From assembly GCA_964588385.1 (NCBI GenBank), contig CAZPPG010000004.1, positions 1 through 64,000 of the forward strand: 64,000 bases of DNA. Reading direction: 5' to 3'. The first letter of the stretch is position 1. Each line of letters starts with the position of its first letter. This document shows, piece after piece, positions 36,359-44,080 of this stretch. Source of the DNA: JAHBWV01 sp964588385. GTDB lineage: Bacteria; Planctomycetota; Phycisphaerae; Phycisphaerales; UBA1924. The position numbers were made by a program, and so were the translations under genes. The notes under the pieces were generated by a model. The model was not told where the DNA came from, did no database searches, and saw nothing but the letters and a program-made list of their open reading frames with translations.

Positions 36359-36575
36359 GGTGCCCCGTTGACATCTGCACGACCGTCGGAAGTCGGGCGT
36401 GACGCATCATCAAACTCGACCCCGTGAAGGATTCTCACCGACTTTCGGTGGCGTGGGGGCCGTTCGTGGTGCATGGTAGATCGACGCGGCCCGCGGGGAC
36501 CGTGGGTCTTGGTACGTCCGAAAACTCCGCATTCACCAGAGCCGATTGCCGGCATCAGCCCCGTTGGAGCCGTCC

Positions 36576-37193
36576 ATGCTTCGCACTCGCCTGTTTCCTG
36601 CCGCCGCAACACTCGCTCTGATGTCCGGCGTGGCGTCCGCCCATCCGCACGGCTATCTCGTCTCTCTCGGACACGACCACGGCGGGGGGCATCACGAGAA
36701 CATGCTCAACGTCACCTTCGACTGGGGCATGGCCCACACGATGCATCACGCGATGTTCGGGCTGCCCGGTCTGTCCGAGGACATGCTCTCCTTTGAAGAG
36801 ATCATCGCCGACATCCACGACCCCCACTACCACGACGGCGTGGTGCCGATCATGGAGGGCACGAAGATCCAGGCCGTCTTCACCCGCTTTGATGCGGGCG
36901 TCTCTGTGTACGACCCGTTCGACCTGGGCACACAGATGAACACGCCGGACTCGGTCTTCGCGATCGGCACCGGCGGCACGGACTTCAACCGCAGCATCAT
37001 CTGGAACCTGGACCCGTCGGCGCCCGGTTTCGATGCGGGCGCGGGCGTGTGGACGGCGGACTTTTATCTCCGCGACGCCTCCGGCATGCACGAGGACAGC
37101 CAGGTCTACACCATGTCGCTGAAGATGGTGCCCGCGCCCGGCGCGCTGACGCTGCTTGGATTTGCGGGATTGGTCTCTCGTCGGAAGCGGTGA
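36576..37193 (+). CDS. Secreted His-rich protein with PAPGA sorting tail
   Basis: A 205-residue exported protein. The signal peptide is MLRTRLFPAAATLALMSGVASA; the mature N-terminus is striking for its His content (HPHGYLVSLGHDHGGGHHEN, then AHTMHHAMFG and HDPHYHDG). The tail VPAPGALTLLGFAGL plus VSRRKR is the same PEP-CTERM-like signal as in the gene at 7161. Metal binding is suggested by the His clusters but not shown. ATG at 36576 is chosen from the signal peptide; there is no clear ribosome site. Unknown function. Confidence 0.8.
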   Translation: MLRTRLFPAAATLALMSGVASAHPHGYLVSLGHDHGGGHHENMLNVTFDWGMAHTMHHAMFGLPGLSEDMLSFEEIIADIHDPHYHDGVVPIMEGTKIQAVFTRFDAGVSVYDPFDLGTQMNTPDSVFAIGTGGTDFNRSIIWNLDPSAPGFDAGAGVWTADFYLRDASGMHEDSQVYTMSLKMVPAPGALTLLGFAGLVSRRKR

Positions 37194-37220
37194 GCACGGA
37201 TCCATCACTACCATCGGTGT

Positions 37221-37616
37221 ATGACCCGCTACGAGCAGTTCCAGCAGTATCGCACGCGCATGAACGCACGCATCACCGGTGACGAAGCCGTTCGAGGCGT
37301 CGGCCCCGACGGCTCGCCCCGCATCGGCGCGACGCTGGTCACCAAGCGTTTCTTCTCCCTCGACCACCAGACCTATCAGGACGGCGCGCTCCCGCTCAAG
37401 ACCAAGGAACTGCTGGGGCTGGTCGCGTCGATGGTCCTTCGCTGCGACGACTGCATCGCCTACCACATTGACCAGTGCGTCAAAGTCGGTGTCAGCGACG
37501 AGGAGATCTGGGAGTCATTCGACGTCGCCCTCATCGTGGGCGGCTCGATCGTCATCCCCCACCTCCGCCGTGCCGTCGAGTTCCTGGACGAAGCCCGGGC
37601 CGCCAATCCATCCTGA
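37221..37616 (+). CDS. Carboxymuconolactone decarboxylase (AhpD-like) family protein
   Basis: A 131-residue protein of the CMD/AhpD fold. The core is KTKELLGLVASMVLRCDDC followed by IAYHI, with the CxxC pair and the nearby His that give AhpD-like members peroxidase or disulfide activity, and then a helix of GVSDEEIWESFDVALIVGG. It begins 27 bp after the sorted protein and may be read with it. Cytoplasmic, probably a hexamer or trimer from family knowledge. Confidence 0.87.
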   Translation: MTRYEQFQQYRTRMNARITGDEAVRGVGPDGSPRIGATLVTKRFFSLDHQTYQDGALPLKTKELLGLVASMVLRCDDCIAYHIDQCVKVGVSDEEIWESFDVALIVGGSIVIPHLRRAVEFLDEARAANPS

Positions 37617-37709
37617 GGCTCCATCCCGAGACGATCCGACCGTGCATTCTCCGGTGCCTCGCCTCGTCGCGACGCTTGCCCTCGCGTCTTCCCACTACAC
37701 TCCATCCCG

Positions 37710-39038
37710 ATGGCAGGCCGAGCCCCGACATCCGAGCACGCCCGCAGAGCCGCGACGCAGATCGTGAACGCTCTGCGTCAGCACACGCACACGGCCTACT
37801 TCGCGGGGGGCTGCGTGCGGGACGAGCTGCTGGGATTGGCTCCAAGCGACTATGACATCGCGACGGATGCCACCCCCGATCGCGTGCGGCACATCTTCCC
37901 GCACAGCGACCTGGTGGGCGCGTGCTTCGGCGTTGTCCTTGTGAAGCTCCGCGTGGAGGGAGACCCCGTCGTCGTGGAGGTCGCGACCTTCCGTTCGGAC
38001 GGCCCCTATTCCGACAGCCGCCGGCCCGACGCGGTGACCTTCAGCACGCCGGAGGAAGACGCCAAGCGTCGCGACTTCACCGTCAACGCGCTCTTTCTGG
38101 ACCCCTCAGAGTCGGTCACGCGTGTCGCCGGTCGCGACATCAAGGGTCGCGTCATCGACTTCGTCTCCGGCATCGCCGATCTGGAATCCCGCACGCTCCG
38201 CGCGGTCGGCGATCCCGACGCGCGCCTCGCGGAGGACCAGCTTCGCGCGCTTCGGGCGGTCCGCCTGGCCGCCAAGCTCGACCTCGCGATTGAGGCGTCC
38301 ACCGCCGAGGCGATCCGACGCAACGCGGGCTTCCTGCGAGGCGTTTCACGGGAGCGTATCGGCGACGAAGTCCGTCGCATGCTCGCGCATCCGACGCGTG
38401 GCGCCGCGCTCGCCCTGCTGCGGGACCTCGCGCTCGAGCGACCGGTTCTCCAGTCGCCACCCGACACCGCAACATCCCGTGCTCCGACCCTCGCTCCCGA
38501 CCGGCACACGGCGGGCCTCGTCGTTGCGCGTCTGGGGCCGGACGCACCTCCCATGCTCGCGCTCAGCGCGTGGACACTGGACCTGGGCATCCCCCTTCTG
38601 GAGGCGCCTCTCGAAGGGTTCGTCCGTACCCTTCGCACGGCCCTGTGTCTTGGCAACGAGGAGCGCGACGAACTCCGTCACACGCTCCATGGGCTTCGTC
38701 TGCTCACGGATCCGGGTTCTTGGAGCGCGTGGAACGTGGCCCAGCGGAAGCGATTCGCCTCGGGCCCCCGCTACCCCGGCGCCGTCGCGCTGCTCCGAGC
38801 CATCGATCCGGCCCGCTCGTCCCCGATCGAGACCGAGGTCGCACGCTTGGCCTCGACGTTCGGCGGACTGCGGCCGGACCCTCTGCTGACCGGCGATCAC
38901 CTGGTCGAAGCGGGCTGGCCCCCCGGACCGGCCTTCAAGCATGTGCTCGACAGCGTGTACGACGCCCAGCTTGAGGGAAGAATTGCAACCACAGCCCAAG
39001 GGATGGAACTCGCTCGATCCCTGAGCGTCTATAAGTGA
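37710..39038 (+). CDS. CCA tRNA nucleotidyltransferase / poly(A) polymerase family
   Basis: Class II nucleotidyltransferase of 442 residues that adds CCA to tRNA 3' ends or A-tails to RNA. The head domain has AGGCVRDELLG (the GGxxRD loop), the metal-binding pair in SDYDIATDA (Asp47, Asp49), KRRDFTVNALF and the RAVRLAAKLDLAIE segment with the ERIGDEVRRML helix that follows. No HD phosphohydrolase motif is seen in the C-terminal half, which has only Leu/Arg-rich helices. CCA addition or a poly(A) polymerase role cannot be separated from sequence alone; as the only such gene seen, CCA addition is likely. A weak hairpin GGCACG/CGTGCC follows at 39044-39058. Confidence 0.88.
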   Translation: MAGRAPTSEHARRAATQIVNALRQHTHTAYFAGGCVRDELLGLAPSDYDIATDATPDRVRHIFPHSDLVGACFGVVLVKLRVEGDPVVVEVATFRSDGPYSDSRRPDAVTFSTPEEDAKRRDFTVNALFLDPSESVTRVAGRDIKGRVIDFVSGIADLESRTLRAVGDPDARLAEDQLRALRAVRLAAKLDLAIEASTAEAIRRNAGFLRGVSRERIGDEVRRMLAHPTRGAALALLRDLALERPVLQSPPDTATSRAPTLAPDRHTAGLVVARLGPDAPPMLALSAWTLDLGIPLLEAPLEGFVRTLRTALCLGNEERDELRHTLHGLRLLTDPGSWSAWNVAQRKRFASGPRYPGAVALLRAIDPARSSPIETEVARLASTFGGLRPDPLLTGDHLVEAGWPPGPAFKHVLDSVYDAQLEGRIATTAQGMELARSLSVYK

Positions 39039-39043
39039 AGAGC

Positions 39044-39058
39044 GGCACGCACCGTGCC
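39044..39058 (+). terminator. Weak hairpin after the nucleotidyltransferase
   Basis: GGCACG and CGTGCC arms around a 3-nt loop, 6 bp after the stop codon and followed by AAGGTTTG. The stem is short and the U tract poor. Confidence 0.3.
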
Positions 39059-39179
39059 AAGGTTTGTACATTGTTCGCGTCCGGGTCGGTCCATCGTGGA
39101 TCCGGCTCTCCGATGCCCGCCCGCACCTGCCACGGCTCGCCGGGGCCCGCAGACACCCGTGAAAGAAGGAATCCGTCGC

Positions 39180-40631
39180 ATGTCCACGCACACCTCCATT
39201 CGTCAGCGCCGCGCCTGGATGGCGCCGTTTGTCGCGGGCCTTATCGGCTTGGCGGCGGCGGCCGGCGCGCCCCTCGCCGCCCACGCCCAAGCGAGCAAGC
39301 CCCCGGAGAAGGTTGTCGCCACCGATCAGGTGATCTTCAACACCGGCCGCATCGTGGAGGGCAAGGTCATTGAGGAGTCCGCGACGAAGGTCAAGATGAT
39401 CGTGATCATCGGCGGCATGTCCGTGGAGACGGAGTACGACAAGGCCGACATCCTCTCGATCAAGCGTGATGCCATCACACCGGCGTCTGACACGGCGCCC
39501 GCGTCGACCACCTCAAAGCCCGCGGCCCGCCCCGGCACCTCCGCTTCCCCGAGCAACCCGGTCACCGACGGAGCGAAGGTCTACACCATCCACCTCAAGG
39601 GGTGGTTCGGCGAGGACATCTCACAGACGCCGCTGCGCGACGCCGTCAAAGACGCCAAGCAGTACGAGCCGGACTACCTCGTCGTGATCATGGAGAACGA
39701 CTGGGATGCGAAGCGGTTCGGGCGTATGGGCGACATCCCCGATGAGGTCGGTTTCTTCGACCAGTTCCAGCGCGCCGAGGACATGGATCCCATCTTCACG
39801 GCCGAGATCCCGCGGGAATGGACCAAGCAGCCCAAGGTTGTTTTCTGGGTGAAGCGCGCCATGGGAGGTGCCGCGTTCCTCCCACTGATCTGCAAGGACA
39901 TCTACTTTTCATCCGAAGCAAAGCTCGGCGGCATCGGCGCCCTTGAGAAGGCCTTCGGTTCCACCGGCGACGAGGTCGTCCGCGAGAAGCAGTTCTCGCT
40001 CCGCATCGGCCGCGCCGAGGGCATGGCGATCACCGGCGGATATGACCCGCGCCTGATCCGCGCCCTTGCCCGCACCGAGTACGTCCTCTCGGTTGGCTTT
40101 GACGGAGGCAAGCCCGTCTTCTATGAGGGCATGCCCCGCGCCGATAAGGGCGAGATTCTTCTCACCGACGATGGTGAGGGACCCAACGAGGACAACATCC
40201 AAGACCTTGCCCGCGGCCTCGGAAACGACAACCTCACCCTCAAGGCCGACGTCGCCTACAAGATCGGCCTCTCCAAGGGCACAGTCGACACGTTCGAGGA
40301 TCTGATGCGAGAGCTGGGCATCGCCCGGGGCTACACCCGCATCGAAGGAAAGAGCGACCAGATCTTCAAGAACTGGAGCGAGGGCCTCGAGCGCGCCGGC
40401 CGCGACGCACGACGCATGTGGGAGGACTACCAGGAGATCCAGGTCGGCGGCTCCTACGAGGAACGCAAGCGCGCCCGCGGCCAGCAGATCCGTATTCTGG
40501 ACGACCTTGAGCGTCTGCTCCGCCGCTATGAAGAGGCGCTGAATCCCGGCCAGATCGGCATCCCCGGCCTGGGCGACATCGGCATCCTGCGCGAGCGCAT
40601 CAAGCTCGATCAGCTCCGCGACCGCAAGTGA
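39180..40631 (+). CDS. Exported ClpP/SppA-fold protein, probable pseudoenzyme
   Basis: A 483-residue protein with a signal peptide (residues about 1-37, ending LAAHAQA). A small beta domain (QVIFNTGRIVEGKVIEE, about 50-95) and a Pro/Ala/Ser linker lead to a ClpP/SppA-like crotonase fold (about 132-320). Where serine peptidases of the fold carry the nucleophile, it has VKRAMGGAAFLPLICKDIYF: Gly229 lies where the paralogue at 40730 has Ser188. The C-terminal part (about 400-483) is Arg/Glu-rich helix with a coiled coil. ATG at 39180 has GAAAGAAGGAA upstream; an earlier frame extension to 39054 is not supported. The paralogue follows after 98 bp. Confidence 0.75.
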   Translation: MSTHTSIRQRRAWMAPFVAGLIGLAAAAGAPLAAHAQASKPPEKVVATDQVIFNTGRIVEGKVIEESATKVKMIVIIGGMSVETEYDKADILSIKRDAITPASDTAPASTTSKPAARPGTSASPSNPVTDGAKVYTIHLKGWFGEDISQTPLRDAVKDAKQYEPDYLVVIMENDWDAKRFGRMGDIPDEVGFFDQFQRAEDMDPIFTAEIPREWTKQPKVVFWVKRAMGGAAFLPLICKDIYFSSEAKLGGIGALEKAFGSTGDEVVREKQFSLRIGRAEGMAITGGYDPRLIRALARTEYVLSVGFDGGKPVFYEGMPRADKGEILLTDDGEGPNEDNIQDLARGLGNDNLTLKADVAYKIGLSKGTVDTFEDLMRELGIARGYTRIEGKSDQIFKNWSEGLERAGRDARRMWEDYQEIQVGGSYEERKRARGQQIRILDDLERLLRRYEEALNPGQIGIPGLGDIGILRERIKLDQLRDRK

Positions 40632-40729
40632 ATCGCAACATCCGTTCATCGATCCGAATCCAGAACTGAGTCACCGATCAATGAAGCGCTCCGAGAGACC
40701 GGAACGCACCACGACCAGAGCACCCCACC

Positions 40730-42016
40730 ATGCGACACCTCATCAGCAAGTTTGGAACGCTCCTTCTCGCCGCATTCATCGCGGCATCGCTGGCCTTCAC
40801 CGGCTCGGCCCGGGCCGGTGACAAGGTCCATCTCAAGGACGGACGAGTCCTTGAGGGAACCATCGAGCAAGAGATCGATGGAAACGTCTGGATCCTCGTC
40901 AAGGTGGGCGGCATCGAGCAGCGCGAGTTCGTCCGCGCGTCCGATGTCGATCGCGTCGAGCGCGATGCGCCCGCCGTTACCGATCCCGCCAAGCCCGCGC
41001 CGGGAACGGCCGCGCCGAGCAAGCCCCGCGCCTCGTCGACCGATCGCTCCAAGCGAGCCACGGTCATCACGCTGGGCGAGGGCGGCAGCAAGGACATGGT
41101 CGGCGTGTACATGACCGCCGAGAACCTCCGGCGCCTGATCCCGGTTCTGGAAGAAGAGAACATCGGCATCGTTGTGTTCCACGTGAACTCGGGCGGCGGC
41201 TACCTCCTGGAGATCCAGCGCCTCTCCGATGTCATCCACAATGAGTACAAGCCCCGCTTCCGCACGGCCGGGTGGATCGAGTCGGCCATCTCCGCCGCCG
41301 CCATGACCTCACACTGCATCGAGGACATCTACTTCATGCCGCAGGGCAACTACGGCGCGTGCACCGGCTGGTCGGGCGCTCTGGTGGCCGTGAAGGACCG
41401 CGAGCTTGAGGAGGTTCTCTACACGATGGAGAAGATCTCCGCGCGTGGCGGCTACGACCCTCAGATCATGCGTTCCATGCAGATCATGGACCCGCTGACC
41501 TGCTCGATCGACTCCAACGGCGACGTGAAGTGGTTCAACTCCCTCGACGGTGAGTACGTCGTCAACCCCGAGGGCCGCATCCTCACTTTCAACGCGGTGG
41601 ACGCGGAGCGTTTCAAGTTCAGCAAGGGAACGGCGGCCAACCTTGACGAGCTCGCGAAGGCAATGGGCCTGACCGAGGTCGAGTGGGTCGGCGAGGTGCG
41701 CCCCGGCTATCTGTGGCCGATCTCCAAGGCCGAAGACCAGAACATGAAGTACCGCGCCCAGGTCTACACGGATGAGACCGCGCTCAACCAGTACATGGAC
41801 ACCTACAACAACGCCATCAACGCGGCCCGGGCCGAGCAGGACCGCACCCGCCGCGGCGCGATGGTCGGCCGGGCCCGCGACGCCCTCCGCAAGATGATCC
41901 GCGTGGTCAAGAACAACCCCAATGTGGGTCTGTTCACCTTCAATGCGACGGACGAGAGGGAGTTCCAGCGCTGGGTTGACGAGCAGGAAGAGATGCTCCG
42001 CGAGCTGATGCGCTGA
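40730..42016 (+). CDS. Exported ClpP/SppA-fold peptidase-like protein
   Basis: A 428-residue paralogue of the preceding gene. It has a signal peptide ending TGSARAG near residue 30, the same small beta domain (KVHLKDGRVLEGTIEQE), a Lys/Pro/Ala linker and the ClpP-type domain with IVVFHVNSGGGYLLEIQ (the oxyanion-hole strand) and ESAISAAAMTSHCIEDIYF, which has Ser188 at the expected nucleophile place. NYGACTGWSG follows as in SppA and NfeD relatives. The tail is Arg/Glu-rich. Periplasmic membrane-quality-control or signal-peptide hydrolysis roles are known for relatives; the role here is unknown. A strong terminator follows. Confidence 0.78.
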   Translation: MRHLISKFGTLLLAAFIAASLAFTGSARAGDKVHLKDGRVLEGTIEQEIDGNVWILVKVGGIEQREFVRASDVDRVERDAPAVTDPAKPAPGTAAPSKPRASSTDRSKRATVITLGEGGSKDMVGVYMTAENLRRLIPVLEEENIGIVVFHVNSGGGYLLEIQRLSDVIHNEYKPRFRTAGWIESAISAAAMTSHCIEDIYFMPQGNYGACTGWSGALVAVKDRELEEVLYTMEKISARGGYDPQIMRSMQIMDPLTCSIDSNGDVKWFNSLDGEYVVNPEGRILTFNAVDAERFKFSKGTAANLDELAKAMGLTEVEWVGEVRPGYLWPISKAEDQNMKYRAQVYTDETALNQYMDTYNNAINAARAEQDRTRRGAMVGRARDALRKMIRVVKNNPNVGLFTFNATDEREFQRWVDEQEEMLRELMR

Positions 42017-42046
42017 GCCCCGCCGGTTCACACTCTCCAGATCCCA

Positions 42047-42084
42047 AGGGCGGAACGCACCTCGCGTTCCGCCCTCTTTCTTTC
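42047..42084 (+). terminator. Strong intrinsic terminator
   Basis: Perfect 12-bp arms AGGGCGGAACGC (42047-42058) and GCGTTCCGCCCT (42064-42075), loop ACCTC, then CTTTCTTTC. It closes the protease-fold pair 31 bp after the stop. Confidence 0.93.
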
Positions 42085-42183
42085 CCGCGCAGCCACCTGA
42101 ATCCTCGCGTTCCGGCGTGTACCATCGCCACTCACCCTGCCCGCGCCCAGCCTGGCAGACGCCACTTCCCGCACGGAGGCGAT

Positions 42184-43932
42184 ATGTCCCCGACCGCACC
42201 AACAGAGTTCGTTCCCGCCGATCTGAACGGCGCCGACCTCTCGCTCGTCACGCCTCTGCTCCAGGATCTGATCGACCGCCCGATCAGCACCGAGGCCGAC
42301 TTTGATCAGTGGCTGCTGGACCGTTCGGAACTGGACGCCGCGATGAGCGAGGCCGCGGCCAACTTGTACATCTCCATGACCTGTGACACGGCCGATCCGA
42401 CCAAGGCCGAGGCGTACACGCGGTACATCGAGACCGTCCCCCCCGCCGTGAAGCCGCTCGCGTTCCAACTGGACCAGCGCCACGCCGATCTGGTCGCCCG
42501 CTTCCCGAGGACGGATCCGTCCAGGGCCGCCCGCTTTGCCGTCCTTGACCGGGACATCCGCGCCGAGGTCGCCCTCTACCGCCCGGAGAACGTGCCCATC
42601 CAGACGGAGCTGGAGAAGCTCGCCCAGCAGTACCAGACCACGATCGGAGCGATGACCGTGACCTTTGACGGACAGGAGCGCACGCTCCCACAAATGGCCG
42701 TCTACCAGGAGTCCACCGACCGCGCCGTCCGCGAGTCCGCGTGGCGCACCGTTGTCGAGCGCCGCCTCAAGGATGCCGACGCCATCGAATCCATCTATGA
42801 CCAGCAGATCGCGCTCCGCCACAAGATGGCGCAGAACGCCGGGTGCGACTCCTTCACGACCTACGCCTTCAAGGCCATGCGCCGTTTCGACTACACGCCG
42901 GAACACTGCTTCGACTTTCACGCCGCGTGCGAAGAGGTCGTCGTCCCGCTCGTCGACGCCCTCGACGAGGAGCGCGCCGAGCTTCTGAAGCTCGACCACC
43001 TGCGCCCTTGGGACCTCGCCGTCGATCCCAAGGGCCGCCAGCCCCTCCGCCCCTTCAAGGGCGGACGCGAACTGGTCTCCAAGTCCGTCGCCTGCTTCCG
43101 TGCTCTGGACCCGCGCCTCGCCGAGATGCTCAGCTCGCTCGGCGACGGATCCGAAGCCCGCGGCTCGGCCGATGGCGCGAACTTTGATCTGGACAGCCGC
43201 AAGGGCAAGGCCCCCGGCGGCTACCAGTACAACCGCGACCGCTCCCGCATCCCCTTCATCTTCATGAACGCCGCAGGCCTGCAGCGCGACGCGGAGACGA
43301 TGCTCCACGAAGCGGGCCATGCGTTCCACTCGATCCTCTCGCGCGATGAGCCGCTGATGCGCTACCGCGAAGCGCCGATCGAGTTCGCCGAGGTCGCGAG
43401 CATGTCGATGGAACTGCTCACGCAGCCGCACTGGTCCGCCTTCTACCCGGACGAGACCGATCGCGCCCGCGCGGTGCGCCAGCATCTGCAGGGCGTCATC
43501 TCGATCCTCCCCTGGATCGCCACCATCGACGCGTTCCAGCACTGGGTGTACGCCAACCCCGGCCATCACATCGCCGACCGTGAAGAGGCGTGGCTCTCCC
43601 TCGACGACCGCTTCGGACGCAACATCTCCTGGCAGGGCCTGGAAGAGGCCCGCGCCGCCACTTGGCACCGCCAGCCGCACCCCTTCAGCAGCCCGTTCTA
43701 CTACATCGAGTACGGCATCGCCCAGCTCGGCGCGCTCCAGCTCTGGCTGCACTCCATCGAGAAGGGCCCGCGATCGGCGATCGACGCCTACATCCGCGCC
43801 ATGTCCCTGGGCGGCTCGCGCCCGCTCCCGGACCTCTTCGCCGCCGCGGGACTGTCCTTCGACTTCGGCCCCAAGGCCGTGAGCCGCCTTGTCGAGCGTC
43901 TGGCCCGAGAACTTGAGAAGCTGCCCGCCTGA
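42184..43932 (+). CDS. M3-family oligoendopeptidase (PepF/thimet type)
   Basis: Cytoplasmic zinc oligopeptidase of 582 residues, the usual size for oligoendopeptidase F-like enzymes, which cut short peptides. The zinc site is LHEAGHAFHSIL with His375 and His379 as ligands and Glu376 as base; a downstream Glu in PIEFAEVASMSMELLT supplies the third ligand. A Tyr/His-rich segment near the end (HPFSSPFYYIEYGIAQLGA) is typical of the substrate lid. There is no signal peptide. ATG at 42184 has GGAGG 4-5 nt upstream. It stands as its own unit between two terminator-like hairpins. Confidence 0.93.
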   Translation: MSPTAPTEFVPADLNGADLSLVTPLLQDLIDRPISTEADFDQWLLDRSELDAAMSEAAANLYISMTCDTADPTKAEAYTRYIETVPPAVKPLAFQLDQRHADLVARFPRTDPSRAARFAVLDRDIRAEVALYRPENVPIQTELEKLAQQYQTTIGAMTVTFDGQERTLPQMAVYQESTDRAVRESAWRTVVERRLKDADAIESIYDQQIALRHKMAQNAGCDSFTTYAFKAMRRFDYTPEHCFDFHAACEEVVVPLVDALDEERAELLKLDHLRPWDLAVDPKGRQPLRPFKGGRELVSKSVACFRALDPRLAEMLSSLGDGSEARGSADGANFDLDSRKGKAPGGYQYNRDRSRIPFIFMNAAGLQRDAETMLHEAGHAFHSILSRDEPLMRYREAPIEFAEVASMSMELLTQPHWSAFYPDETDRARAVRQHLQGVISILPWIATIDAFQHWVYANPGHHIADREEAWLSLDDRFGRNISWQGLEEARAATWHRQPHPFSSPFYYIEYGIAQLGALQLWLHSIEKGPRSAIDAYIRAMSLGGSRPLPDLFAAAGLSFDFGPKAVSRLVERLARELEKLPA

Positions 43933-44080
43933 ACAGGTCCCCAGAGTGACATGCCAGTACCCGTGCATTTCACCTGAACGGGCCACAACATGAGCCACGG
44001 GGCTTGTAACGCCCCGATCCGTGGGGCATACTGCACGTACAGGACGTGCCGGGCCACCGCGCCCGGCCGGGAGATTCCAC

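Noticed and set aside
36359..36575. FMN riboswitch before the ribBA gene
   Set aside because: None of the conserved FMN-element blocks is present on the minus strand in this gap.
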